64,000 nt of DNA from Aphis gossypii (Eukaryota; Arthropoda; Insecta; Hemiptera; Aphididae): positions 18,250,695-18,314,694 of the forward strand of contig NC_065533.1 of NCBI RefSeq assembly GCF_020184175.1, written 5' to 3'. How positions within the stretch are numbered: position 1 is the first letter of the stretch; every line of letters begins with the position of its first letter. Shown piece by piece: positions 51,001 through 63,509 of this stretch. The translations under genes and the position numbers were made by a program. The notes under the pieces are model-generated. The model saw nothing but the letters and a program-made list of their open reading frames with translations. It had not been told where the DNA came from and did no database searches.

Positions 51001-54000
51001 CATATTTTGCATATTTTGGTAAATAAAATGAATATTTTACAATTTTTTATTGCATTCAAATCCTAGCCCTGCTTAAAGCAAACATGTATATAATATAAAT
51101 TACTAGAAAATTAATAATATAATACTTACTTAAATTATTTGTCAATGAAAAACAACTTAAAGCACATTGAGTTCTTTTAATATTTTCCATTGAATTTTTA
51201 ATAATAAACTGACAAAGGTACTCGTAAGTACCCCCAACTATACCATCAATAAACTTTTGGTGTTCAAATTCAAATTGAGATCTGAAAAAAAATGTATATT
51301 AACAACATATACTATAAACAAAAAGAATTATTTTATACGTTGTAGCACATAAACCATAAATATATACATATTATATTATATTATATAAATAATCAGTATA
51401 CATATATATATATTTGATTTTATATTATTCAATATTCTTAAAAATATTACTTAAAGCGTTTTCCAATAAACAATTTATGATTCTCGTTAGCCAGACATTT
51501 AAAAAGTTTATGACACGGTGTGACACCATATAGTCATAAATAGGGCTGGGATTTTAATGCATTAAATTATATTTTATTACATTACATTTAATATTTTTTA
51601 ATTTTATAGTATTATGTTACTTGTATAGTTTTGGACGTACTAATTGATTACTAATTCAGTTATAATTACTTAATAATAATTAATTTGGTTTTTGTGTTTG
51701 TTTTTTTATTTAATACAATTAACAAATTTAGTTTGAATAAAAATTAAATTCAATCTTATTTTTTTTTAAACTGTATTATAAATATAACAAAGATTTTATA
51801 TTAAAAAAAAAAAAAAAAAATTACTTTTAAAAATTCCAAAATTTAATTGTTTTACATGCAAATATACAGGTATAATAAAATTATTGATCTAATGATTTAT
51901 TTACAAGAGCATGCAATACTTCAATAAAATGTCTTTATAATATGAATATTACTTAATATTAGGTAGTAGGTTTATTATATAATAAATATTATATTAATTC
52001 ATACTCAATAATGATTTGGCCACTCTCAATAACTAAATAATATGTTTTACGTTTAAGTGGACGTCTTGTTTTGAAGTTTTTTATTTCTCTTAATAAAACA
52101 ATTTAAAAAGTAAAAAAGTGTATTTAGCAATAGAAGTATTAACAATTTTAAATTAACAAGACTCTAGAATGTGCAAATAACTAAGATAATAATTTATTTT
52201 AAAAGACTATTTTTTATTTAAAATACAAAAAATAAGGTTCATAATTTAAGTTGTAAATATATAGTTGTTTGAAATATAAAAAAACAAAATGTTAAGTTAG
52301 AAATTTTGTTCTTTTTTCAACTTTCTATACCTATCATAAGAAATAATTAGGTCTCTCAAGTTACATTATAGAGTTTACACTGTACCTTTGTAAATTTTTT
52401 TTTTTGTGCTAATAAGAGTTGAAATTTAACAATATCAACTTTAAATTATAATAAATTATATCATACTTTATTGTTTTTTTTAATCACCTGAAGTCATGAA
52501 AATCAAAATTCAAATTCTCCTAATGTTTTTAAACTATACTTGTAGTTTTAAATATTAGGGTATCTTATCTATGCACATTACCAGTTGATTGCTCTTTACC
52601 GTGTTTAACCACTCAACAACTATTCTTTAATTTTAGATAATATATTCTTGTAATAAATGGATGATGTAAAAGTAGTATAAAATTGTAATAAAAATTCTTA
52701 TTAAACAAGTTTTATAATATTAAAAATTATTATATATTATCATTGTTTGCCGACTTGTCATTCATTTAATTAACATTAATAATATATAAAAATAATTAGA
52801 AAAAATAATCGCATAGTAAATTTTCTACCTTCTAAATTAGTAACAGATTCTTTGTTTTGTATTTTATTGTAAAATTTTTTTGCAAAAACTATAAAACATA
52901 ATATGAAAATATAAAACCACGTGAATCCAATAATTGTCACTCAATAACTAAATATATGTTAAAAAATTATACTGTGCAAGAAAAGAGGGTGCTAATCTTT
53001 ATAATTATATAGTCAAAATAATAAAGATATAAATTGGGTAGTAGCATAGTACAAGATAGTCAAATATTATTAGTATATTTTAAGCTATTATGGGATATAA
53101 TGTACAAGCTTTATAGACTCAATATTGCCATAATTTTACTCTCAATTAATTATATACATCAAATTAAAGATAAATTAGGTTTTTAAATGAACTGATCACA
53201 TAATTTTTATTTTTTTTGAAGGGGGAGTCGAATGTGATCATTAATGAATACAAAAAAATAGACTAAAAATGTGATTATAAAATGTAAGTCTAACTAAACC
53301 TTCAAAGATGCAATAGCTTTTAAGAAATGTATGTATGAGTTTCAGCTAGGCTGAGCATTAACAAATTAAAAGTTAAAATTAAGTTAATTAACTCATTACT
53401 TTTTTGTCAAATTAACTTTTAACTTAATAAGTTACTTTTTTTAAGATTTATGAGTTAACTTCAAGTTAATTTGATTCAAACATATCTAAATTAAGTTAAT
53501 TTTTGTCTAAAAAATAATGCAAATTTTTTAATGAGGTTTTTAGAAAAGTAGGTTTTTTGATAGCTAGTTAATACTTTGATGTATCATTTTAAATTTCCCC
53601 TGTAATTTTCATGGGCGTAAAGAAAAACTATCTAATAAACATTACTATGTGTCTGGAATTTTTTATTATGCAAATTAGAAAATTTTAACTTAAGAGTTAA
53701 CGAAAAAAATATGAATAACTTTTAACTTAACTTAACAAGTAAAAAAAAATCGTGAACTTGTTCAGCCTTGCGAGTTTGTATGAAATTACATTATAATGTT
53801 ATCATCAGTTTATTTTTATCTGAAGCTACTTGTTTATTTCAAATAAATTATTAATGGAATAACTTAATAAAATTATTTAAATAATTATAGTTTATAGTAT
53901 ATCCACAAAGTTGAACAAATATGATTATATTAATAAATTTAGAGAACAATTTATAAGTTTGTTGCTATTACTTATTTTCCAAAACAAATATACCGATTTA

Positions 54001-54367
54001 ATCTGTTTATTAGAAAAGATAACACAATATGATAAAAATTGTAGTAATAAATACATTACTTACTCATTGATTGTGTTTGTAATATCCTGTTTTAGATTTT
54101 CTATTGTTGTATTAGGTTTGTTCATGCATGTGTTTATGATCTCGGTTATTTTCTTTTTAAAATCGCCAACAAAAATCTGCAAGTTATTTGATCAAAAAAT
54201 CAAATATTGATTAAAAAAAAAAAAATATTAAAAATATTCAGTGGATTTTTTATTACATCTTCCTGTTGTACTGTCCTGTTGTATATTAGTGTGTACCACT
54301 TATCGGCAGTCATATTCTCCATGTCAAGCAGTGCAGGGTCGAATGACGGTGCTGGCGGGCGGTCCAT
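48045..54367 (-). CDS. Unrecognised Lys/Asn/Ser-rich protein, 4 exons, 758 aa
   Basis: Exons in coding order: 54257-54367, 54064-54176, 51130-51281, 48045-49945. The phases agree (0, then 2, then 1). Intron 1 is only 80 bp; introns 2 and 3 carry MITEs. The first ATG is followed by a Pro-rich start (MDRPPAPSFDPALLDMENM) and has an in-frame TAG 9 nt upstream. Residues 1-125 look folded and partly helical (TADKWYTLIYNRTVQQED, then FKKKITEIINTCMNKP). Residues 126-758, in one large exon, are low in hydrophobic residues and rich in Lys, Asn, Ser, Thr and Asp, with an acidic EEEDEWLPSD motif and several basic clusters (KKTIIVKKKNRR, SSNKKKRSVGKE) that could be nuclear localisation signals. The C-terminus is compact again (TPEWLRHLITIHNIKP). 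I do not recognise a family. A disordered nuclear or chromatin-associated protein is a guess from composition. Confidence 0.78.
50466..51071. mobile_element. Inverted-repeat element in intron 3 of the 758-aa gene, about 606 bp
   Basis: The ends CAGGGCTAGGATTTG and its exact complement enclose AT-rich non-coding DNA. The flanks cttataag and cttaaagc agree at 5 of 8 positions, consistent with an aged 8-bp hAT target duplication. A related end, 'agggctgggattttaatgca', occurs alone at about 51542. Confidence 0.65.
53348..53770. mobile_element. Degenerate inverted-repeat element in intron 2 of the 758-aa gene
   Basis: The left end is 'ctaggctgagcattaaca'; the right end in reverse complement is 'caaggctgaacaagttca'. 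Inside, 'aagttaa' words repeat many times in both orientations. No clean target duplication was found, so the boundaries are approximate. Confidence 0.5.
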
Positions 54368-55480
54368 TATTTCCTAAATGAACATAGGTTGGAATTGCCA
54401 ATCTGCAAATTCTATTTCCGAAATCCGAAAGAATAATGTCTCACTGTCGACGACACCAGCAATCACCGATCACTGGTATACTCAAGTTGCAAACTAGTAA
54501 GGAACCTTTGAGGTTTGTCTCGGCGTGCCAACAACAAGTAAAGTATCGAAAAACTAAAGAGCCAGCTTATAGAAATCGGATAAAAGGAACTACCGACAAT
54601 AGGATGTAAATCGACCACCGGGTGTCGGGCTTGTAACAGCCACGGGGAATCGGACCAAAAGCAGCTACCCGAAATCGGGCAGAACATGGATCACAAGAGA
54701 TTGGAAAAATCGCACGTGTGTGGGTACTCGGTGGGTCGGTCTTGAGCGGTGAGCGGGCTGTAGGACGTACTTACAAGAACACAGAATGCCGGAGATTTAG
54801 GATGAGTTGTAAATGTACGTCGTCCGACGGTGGGTGCTGTTCGGTCGTAGCGGCGGCGGAGGAGTGCGGGTGGCCCGAATAGTGTAAGATTTGAGTTGTT
54901 AATCGTTATCAGCGTACGTCTGGGCTGTTATCACACGAGACAACAGTTGTTGTGCAAAATAAATAATAATAATAATATTGTGTATGTTTATCGTTAGATA
55001 ACACGGTTATACCCTGATAAAGTGCCGGCTGGACCAAGGTGGATATATTATATCGAACCTCGGACGGACGGACATGGACACTGGAATACTGAACAGCAAG
55101 TAAGCGAGTCACATGTTGTATTATGTAGAGAAAGACAATCGGGAACGACGTGGATAAAAATAAAGAGATGAGAAAGTGTAAGATGTACGACGTACGGCAT
55201 ATACCCATCAATCGAATTAAAAATTTAATGTCAAACAAACATTTATTAATATATCTTACAATTGAGGATAATAAAAAATAATTTTTCCAAAAAAAAAAAA
55301 AATCAAAAATAATAATTGTAATGACAATTGGACGGAAGTCTTGTGTTTCATTATTTTCTATATTGTTGTTGTATTGTTATTGCCGCATTACCTCCATCGC
55401 CATCGCTATCTTTCGAATTATCGAATAAAATCCAAGCGACACTGCTCAAACAGCTGATCGATTTGTTCACAATTTAATGA
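54368..55480 (-). promoter_or_regulatory. Probable promoter and 5' UTR of the 758-aa gene
   Basis: From the start codon to about 55200 the DNA is clearly richer in G+C and CpG than the rest of the window, which fits a broad housekeeping-type promoter. On the minus strand, 'ttctt|gtaagtacg' near 54773 could be a 5' UTR donor. 'gaatttgcag' near 54408 could be its acceptor. Open stretches on the minus strand here are not gene-like. Only position and composition support this call. Confidence 0.4.
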
Positions 55481-55486
55481 GACTAT

Positions 55487-55533
55487 ATACACACACACAC
55501 ACACCACACACACACACATATATATATATATAC
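55487..55533. repeat. (CA)n-(TA)n microsatellite
   Basis: A CA run interrupted once ('accac') passes directly into a TA run. This is simple sequence with no other feature. Confidence 0.9.
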
Positions 55534-56078
55534 ATACGAACTATGAAGTTACTATCGAAAAAAGTGAAGAAACGCCCAACCCAATGCGACTAATATGTTG
55601 TTGTACTAAGCCCATAAAGCGCCATTTAATATTTGAATTGGAAACATTTTCAAATACTACTTAGTAGGTACATTCTGCATAATATTAGTAAATAATATAC
55701 ATCGGTATTGTGGTATTATCATGATACCGATGTATATCAGGGGCCGGTGAAATTCGATTTCGGGTGTGTGGAACCCCTTAGCGCCTTCGAGGTGGTCGAG
55801 TGAAAATTGTTTCACCGGAAATTCGGTATGAAATGGTAATCGGGCGTCCAGAAAAGAAATCATTCACTAAAAAAGAAAGAAAAGTACTAGTCGATTGTCG
55901 TGTATAACGTGTACCTACATTCAATTATTATTTTTTTTATTTTATTCTATTCTATAAAACATATAATCATTTGATGTAAATGTAAAGAAATGTAAAAGTT
56001 TGTCTCAACGCTTTCCCGATTTTTTTTTCAAACTTTTTTAATTTTAATTAAAAATAAATAATAAATAAATACGAAAAA

Positions 56079-56190
56079 TGGTAATTGAGTGTCTAGCTAT
56101 CAGTCTTCACATGATGTAAATCGATATCCGACAGTGCAATCCGCCTACGGCGGATTGTCGTATACCTCCTGACGTCGATAGTCTAATGTT
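56079..56190. repeat. First copy of a diverged direct repeat
   Basis: 'gagtgtctagctatcagtc', 'aaatcgatatccgacag' and 'atacctcctgacgtcgatag' recur in the same order at 56801-56910. This copy contains a perfect 8-bp stem palindrome at 56138-56156 (AATCCGCC-TAC-GGCGGATT) that the second copy has lost. A weaker third match may start at about 55833. Confidence 0.6.
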
Positions 56191-56464
56191 GTATCGTAGG
56201 ATTAGTTAAAGTCGAATAACATGTAAACATTCAAGTTAAGTTGTCAGTCGTCGTTGGGAAAAATCGATTTAAACACAAATTAAACCCACCAGATAGGCAA
56301 TCCCACTACGTCGGATCGCGGACATTATGCGAGTAGTAAGTGATGTCAAAATGTTGTGTAAATTCAAGCTTCAAATAGTATATACCTAATACCTATATCC
56401 TATATGGACAATCTGATGTAATATAACATGCAAATTATATATTTATAAAGAATACAGTATATAG

Positions 56465-56640
56465 CAGTGGCGTAACTGAGGGCCCGCAGACCCCGCGTTG
56501 CGGGGGGGCCCATCGTAATTTGGGGCCTTTGGTTATAGGGTTATAGGTATTTGAATTCTTTGATATAACAATATGTTAGGGGCCCATTCTTAACATTTTT
56601 ATTTTTGCGGGGGAGCCCAAGTTTTTTTGTTACGCCATTG
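56465..56640. mobile_element. hAT-type MITE, 176 bp, with perfect 8-bp target duplication
   Basis: It begins CAGTGGCGTAAC and ends GTTACGCCATTG, flanked by gtatatag on both sides (56457-56464 and 56641-56648). The interior is G-rich ('ttgcgggggggccc', 'gcgggggagccc'). It lies between the two copies of the direct repeat. A related 5' end appears at 63884. Confidence 0.88.
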
Positions 56641-56800
56641 GTATATAGAGGTATAAGTGTATAGTTAATATGAATTAAATGAATTAATAGGCGAACTATT
56701 TTAACACAATGATTTGTATTAAAAAGATTGTCCAGTCGCTTGCCCGGTGCTTTTTTGTACCTACGGGTTAAAAAATAAATATTTTCAAAAAATGATACCT

Positions 56801-56910
56801 AATCGAGTGTCTAGCTATCAGTCATGTTAACATATAAATCGATATCCGAAAGTTGAATCCATAGTTGTTGTCAATTGTCATATATACCTCCTAACATCGA
56901 AGTTCAGGTG
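56801..56910. repeat. Second copy of the diverged direct repeat
   Basis: This matches 56079-56190 in order, with several substitutions ('tcgatatccgaaagttgaat'). Its central palindrome is destroyed, which suggests the palindrome is not under constraint. Confidence 0.6.
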
Positions 56911-58828
56911 TTGTCAAACATTTAATCACCAATTCAACTAAAATATATTATTATGATATACACCTGAGAAAACGAATACAATACAGTGCGATACAAACAC
57001 TCTTGTGATCGAAGACATGTATGTATAAAAAAAAAAATACAACGATAATATAATGTAATTTATTGAATCGAAAACAGAGTATTGTAAGTCGGTAAATGAA
57101 TAATATGCTTCATGTTCATAGTACTAATTTTAGTATAAAAAAACTTCTTATGAATAAGGAAATAAAGATATTCGTAGGTAAATACCTTAATTAATAATAG
57201 AAACAACATTTTTTTTCACGCACTGAAGTTGACGGTAGTTTTAAGTAGTAATCACCGGTGAAAATCAATTTACACAAAACTAAACGCGTACTGCGATGGA
57301 TCACGGTCAATGGGGGTGCATATTTGAAATTATATATCTGTTCAGTATACAATAAAAAATGACGCGAAAGTACTTTTGATAAATTTAAACTGTAATTCAT
57401 CACTTAATAATATTATAGCATCAGAAAAAATGTTTAAAGTTATTCTAAATGTACTCCCTTAACGCGCTGTAGTACTACAAACACTTAATATGTATATATT
57501 TTATATAATAATCGTAATAATTTGTTATTAAAAAAAATCTTAGATGTGTTTACATATCGTATAAGAGAAAGTAATACGAGTGATGATCTTCATGACCAAC
57601 TGAACGAAAACAAAAAATAAATAAATAAATTCTTATTCTATTAAAAATGTAAATCATAAACAGAATTAATAACAAAAAATTAAGTTTGGTTGCCTATATT
57701 AAACTCCTTAAAAACGGTTTTTATCGAATTACGTATCAAGGGAACTGTTCTGACATTTATTGAGGAGTAATTAATGAGACAACTAGAAACCAAAATCGAC
57801 ACGATGGGCTGTGAATAGTTGATAATTAGCTATTTTATCATGTTTGTCACACAACATATTTAAAATGCACACCGGAATCACTATACAAACTCCCTACATT
57901 AAACTATACGTTCACCAGCTATTGCTAGTTCCATCAGTACGATTAGAAAAAATATTTATAATAAATATTAAAAGTACTGTAAAAAGCTGAATCGAATGTT
58001 AATAAGGTAGGCATTTCACTTTATTTTAACTGTGACTGTATTTATGTAATCGGTGTACGTTTTGATCGGCTGAAATTATATTTTTATGAGTTATTATTAT
58101 TGTTTGTGTCAGATTTTTTTTATGATTAAGGATATTGGTTATACTATATACATATAGTGTCTACAATATAGTGTGATGACATCATTATTTTATTTCGTCG
58201 GAATCAAATAATATTTTAATTACACCATAAATTTGTTTTATGAAATATGATGAAATATGTAACTATCGTTTCTGCGTTTTTCTTCGTATATTTATAGATA
58301 ACAAGTTAAAATATTATACTATATATACATATTTTACTGAATAGAAATAGTAATACTTTTAGTACTATTTGGTATTGCAATTTTTTTACTATGAATTGGT
58401 AAATTATCATAAGTTGTTAGTTATTATAACTATCAATATGATTATTTACATTACAATAGTAAATTATCATTAAAATTCCTAAATTATAAGAAATTAATTT
58501 TAAAACCTGAAAAAAGAATACATTCGTATACATATCATTATTTTTCATTATGTAAATAATATAAACTAACATATTATTTTATATTTTATACTATATAAAT
58601 TCATATGTACCTATGAATACATGACGGCTGAAATGACTATGCCGGGAACGTTGTAATTGACATTTGTAATTACAATTTACACAGAAAAAAAACATTTAAA
58701 TTGTATCTGAACAATACAATGTCATGTTAAAATGTATAAAATAAATTTATATATATAATGTATATATCTATACACATCATTTTATTTAAATTTACAAAAT
58801 CAAAACTTAGTGTTATAACTGTTTCACT
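56911..58828. other. AT-rich intergenic region
   Basis: I see no gene, repeat array or RNA gene in this stretch. The minus-strand open stretch at 57191-57403 has no domain or coding texture. Confidence 0.55.
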
Positions 58829-58830
58829 TA

Positions 58831-59365
58831 CAGTGGAACCTTGATTAGTCAGAATTCAAAAGAATTGTAATTTTTCAACTTATCGAGGTTTTCGACTTAA
58901 CTAAGGTTTTAGAATTACCAAGGATTTAGAAAAAAAATCAACTTAGAGTTTTTAAAATGTATGTAGATATATAGATGTATAGATATAAGTTTTTAATTAT
59001 TATATACAATATAAAAAAATGTGATAATATAGTTTATTTAAATAAAAAAAAAAAAATTACCACAAAATAAATATGTACAGTTTTGCAACTTTATAATAGA
59101 TAATTTGTTATCTTACTTTAACTTAAAATTTGAGAGCCCATGCTATTATCAATAGTATTTAAGCCGATTAGACAAGTGTTTATAAAATTATCCGTTATTA
59201 TTTATCTATATTGTCTATATTGTCCGTCTATATTCGGAACACAGAATGTTCGAGTTATCTATAGCTTTTCTTACGAATAATCGAGGTTTTCGCATGGGAG
59301 CGGATTTTTTTTCGACTTATCAATGTTTTCGACTTATTGATGTTCGACTTATCGAGGTTCCACTG
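58831..59365. mobile_element. Tc1/mariner-pogo (Tigger-like) MITE, 535 bp
   Basis: The ends are CAGTGGAACCTTGATTAG and, in reverse complement, CAGTGGAACCTCGATAAG, flanked by TA on both sides (58829-58830 and 59366-59367). 'cgacttatcgaggtt'-type words recur near both ends (58881 and 59331). No transposase remains. TIR text and TA target fit pogo/Tigger-type elements. Confidence 0.85.
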
Positions 59366-59367
59366 TA

Positions 59368-60429
59368 AATGAATTTATTTTAAAATTAATAATATAATAT
59401 ACGTACCTAATGTGTAAAGCTGTCTATGTAACAATAATTTAAAACCGTCTTAAATTGTCATAAATTATTAGTTTAAATTAAAAATAGTAAATAATATAAT
59501 AAAATAAATCTGGTCCATTAAAATATATTTATAATCATATAGTTTTGCATTGAAACATATCAACCGGCAAGGTCATAAATTTAAAATACATTTATAAATA
59601 AGTATTCCAATGTATTATACTAGGCATGTACCTGAATTGTTATCATTAAGGCAATACCTCATATCTCACGTTTTTGAAATTGTTAAATTAAAGTATATCC
59701 AATTACAAACTTCGACCATTATAATACCATTATATTTTTAATAATAAATATTATTATATTAGTATAAAGTATTTTATGCATATAATGTATTAGTAAAAAA
59801 ATATGATTTTCAGTTGTACCTACCTATTTTACATATAATATTGTCCTTTGATTTAATTAGGTAGGTACATAGATACGTTAAATTATTTCGTGTTTTAAAT
59901 AGATATTTATGTCTACATTATACTTATAGATCTTTTCTTATAACATACTAAATACTTATTTATATAATATATATTAGGTTTCATGTATAAATATATTAAA
60001 TATTATCAACATTTATAGATATTATACTCAACATTTTCAAAACAGTCATCTATACTTCGAAATTCAAATTGGTTTGTTCCGAAATAAGACACTCTTGTTA
60101 AATTTAAAAAAATTGAAACATTTAAAAATCGAGTACGTCTAATATATGTAGGCAGTTAAAAAAATTACAAAATCATAACTTGAATAAATTTATTATCATA
60201 TGAAAAAAGTGGATGTGTACGCTTGGTGAATTCCTCTACGCTGAAACATAAAGTCGTTGGCAAAATGTTTTCAAAGGATAGAAATACCCAAATACGTCAT
60301 TATATTTTATATAGGTAGAACATTATAACATTAAGCTAAGATATCACATTAAAATGACTACACATTTAGTATATCTAATTATTGGTATTATTATTAACAT
60401 AAAACAAAAATTCTTTTCCAAAAAATTAC
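59368..60429. other. AT-rich intergenic region
   Basis: About 1 kb of AT-rich DNA without a recognisable gene, repeat or RNA. Confidence 0.55.
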
Positions 60430-60660
60430 ATAATTTACGCCCATGGTAGTACCTATATGGTATAATATAAAGCGTCGCGCGTTGTCGTTGTTCGTAGACA
60501 GCTGTCAGTTTTGAGATTCATCTGTGTAGTGCTCACTCCAACCGAAAAAGCACAGACCCACGCACGAAGACGAAAAGCAGGATCATACATAAACAATCGA
60601 AAATATTTTTTACGAATTTCGTGGATTAATTGAAAACGATACGTCACAAAAAATTTATGA
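60430..60660 (-). repeat. Dispersed repeat copy, inverted relative to 63510-63760
   Basis: In reverse complement it aligns with 63510-63760 with no indel over about 190 bases (shared 'ttttcgtcttcgtgcgtgg', 'gacagctgtctacgaacaac', 'cccatgggcgtaaatt'). Both copies are open in one frame for about 64 codons. However, most differing codons are non-synonymous, so coding constraint is not supported. It is a non-coding repeat of unknown class. Confidence 0.7.
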
Positions 60661-60945
60661 TTACTTTAATCTCATAGATTGGAATCCTAAACTAAGATTT
60701 GTTAATGGTATCAAGGATAAGAAATTACAAGCTTAAACATTGGAATTAAATCTCCAATTTGGAAACACCTATAGGTTAAACCTAATAGGAAGAAAAATTA
60801 GAGATGACGTTATTTCAATAGTATGATTGGTGATGCAGTAAGCAAATTCTATTTCCACAATATCAATATTTTGTCTTAGAAATGTGGAATCATTCATCGT
60901 CTCAGCATAATTTTGCATCATCGGTAACATCAATTATTTAACGAT

Positions 60946-61062
60946 GATAGACCCGTATGGACGTATACCAAATGGAAGGTGGCTGGGATCTCTTTGTGTA
61001 ATATTACATAAAAAGATCCCAGCCTCCTTCTGTTCGGTATAATATGTCCATACGTGTCTATC
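60946..61062. repeat. Long imperfect hairpin, 117 nt
   Basis: The arms pair in blocks: GATAGAC/GTCTATC, CGTATGGAC/GTCCATACG, TATACC/GGTATA, GAAGG/CCTTC and GGCTGGGATCT/AGATCCCAGCC. Single-base bulges and small internal loops separate the blocks, and a loop of about 24 nt is AT-rich. It could be a very short MITE or a small-RNA precursor fold. No target duplication is evident. Confidence 0.75.
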
Positions 61063-63490
61063 AAAATGCACGTTGTCTTTAATTTTCCTACCAAGTTTCT
61101 TGGTTGTGGTGCCAATTTATAGGATCTCAAACTTCGAACTCCATATGTTCTCCTTCTCAAAGTTGTTTTAAATGAAATCTTCAGATTTGCGGACGATCTT
61201 AAATAATTCTTCATATGCCAGATTTTTTTTTATGGTCACATTTGACGAGTGTCATAGAATATTTCGTACACTCGAATTTTGTGTGAGAGAGATCCATAAC
61301 AATAGGTTTCACTGAAACATACGAGTATAATTATATTAATTACGTTTACATAAATAAATTCAAATGTTTCAAATTGATTTAATATAATACTAATCGTTTA
61401 TTCGTATAATCTAAATAATATTGACTTTAGTTAATTATTTTTTTTTATGATTATTTTAGATAATCTTTTTCTAAAGGGGTAGTTAAATGTAGTATAACTA
61501 TAACTACACTTATCATTGAAAGTATACACTTCATATTTTTCAATTAAGTAAATGATTTCAATAACTGAAAAATACATAAAAATGTGTACAAATCCTTCTG
61601 CCTTTTCATAAATTAAAGGATGTTATTAAGATATTAAATCAATAATAAATAAATTGAAAATATACGTTAATTACAATTGATTTATTTAATTTCTAATGTC
61701 AAATTATTTTAATTATTTACGCGATAACAGTAAAAAATTTACGAAAAACTAAAAATAGAAAATTAAAATAATTAAAAAAAAATAATAAATAAGTAAGTAC
61801 CTAAATATTTAAAAAAATATATACATTTATATTTGTTATTTTCCAAAACATCAATTTACCTATTGAACGTTTACTTCTATTTCATAACACTACTAATTAG
61901 AATTTTGTGTTTAATCAAAATAAATTTATTAAAATTAATATTGTTTAGGTAATCACTACCTACTCATTGTCTCCACGATAATAAGCTGGCCATAAAATTG
62001 GTAATCAATTGGCTTAGTAGGCAGCGTCGTCAATGTTTCACTTAATTTCGTCCACAATTATATGATTTATTGGCTAAAAAATAATTTTTTTGTTTTATAA
62101 TAGTGGCAGTCTGCAATCGTATTGCTAAAAAAGTGAATCGTCGGTTATCGTATTTCACCCAAATGGCCAAATACAAAATACAAAATACTCGTACCTATGA
62201 TTTCAGTCTTAACTATGTTTTATTAATTTTATTTTTATTATCAAAGAACACGCCTCAAATTTTTTATCAAAAATACCTAGAACATAACTTATCATGTTCA
62301 ATAAAATTAAATTCAAATTCATTAAAATGTATTATCGATGTTCATGGTTCATGGATCAGAATTTTGAATTTGTGTATACAGTTATTAGCGCATAATTTCT
62401 TAATTATGTAAAAAAAGATAATTTTTTTTTTTTTTTTATCTCAAAATCCTTAAAATCAGAACTATTTTATAAAATAAATTATTTAAAAGATGAAAGTATT
62501 TTTTTTTATTCTTTAAATACAGATAATGTATATTATACTAAGCCATAAACGTTAAAAACACATTCCTATTTTTCTTTTTTCTTTTTTGACAATATTTTAA
62601 CCAAACATCCAGGAATACTTTAAAAGTTATTTAACTTTTAAGAGTTTTTACTAGTAGATTATAAAAGGTTTATGAAATAAATATTAAGCAGCATTTAAAT
62701 TAAATTAGAATTTTAAATAGCATTAAAATTTAACTCTTACATCATTTTTTGTCTATTTATGTATTATAGACATTAAATGTAGGTATAAAACATTTTCAAT
62801 ATTCTAAATTTTTAGATTAAAACTAAAATATACTTTTTTAAATTAATATTAAATTTGTCAATAGTTTTTTGATTTTATAAACATTTTGATATAACAAAGA
62901 ATAAAATATACTTTTTCTTTTCTTTTAATTTATTATTATTTATTTTTATATTTTTGTTGAGGTATGAATATACCAAATATAATTTTTAATTTTATTATTT
63001 CATAATAAATTATTTTGAAAATAATTAAGTTACTTTGCTAATGAATTATAAATATTTATTTCTATTACATTTAAAAATGCTGTATCCCTAATCATCCCAA
63101 AATGATATTTTTTAACGTAATTTATTTGACTGAAATTTAATAAATTAATATAATATTATTTTTCTTTTTATATTAATCAAAATTTATGATATTATCTTAA
63201 CAAAAATTTTAATAATATAATAGGTACATGTATGATGTATTTCATTTTGTATATAAAATTGTTTAATTATTTATTGAAAAAAACAATTAACAATATGTCC
63301 TGACGGACAATGTACGAATAATCTATCTATGATTGCGGATTTTTTTCCCATTTAAATTTAAAATAACATTATCATATTATATAAAATATTAAAATTACGT
63401 TAATAGCATTTTTAAATTTCACAGTTTAAAGAACTGGAAGATAAATAAAATACAATTTAAAACCTATTTTACCTGTCACAAGTCGGAGAA
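61063..63490. other. Intergenic DNA with no supported gene
   Basis: A plus-strand open stretch 62103-62411 follows an acceptor-like 'ttttgttttataatag' and begins with a basic segment (CNRIAKKVNRRLSY). It becomes Leu/Ile/Asn-rich and matches nothing I know, so I do not call it. The minus-strand stretch up to 61214 is basic (KTTLRRRTYGVRSLRSYK) and may be transposon-derived. The rest is AT-rich. Confidence 0.45.
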
Positions 63491-63509
63491 AAAGAAACAT
63501 GTCGATCAG

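Noticed and set aside
54463..55238. Minus-strand open stretches of 74 and 109 aa upstream of the 758-aa gene
   Set aside because: No domain or splice context; they lie in GC-richer promoter/UTR sequence where stops are rarer.
55657..55863. 68-aa minus-strand open stretch with an apparently normal amino-acid mix
   Set aside because: It runs through the palindrome at 55696-55736 and has no family resemblance or splice context. It is more likely a transposon relic than a gene.
60453..60647. 64-aa minus-strand open stretch and its 114-aa partner at 63499-63843 as a conserved gene
   Set aside because: Although the frame is open in both, nearly all differing codons change the amino acid, there is no known domain, and both lie in a dispersed repeat.
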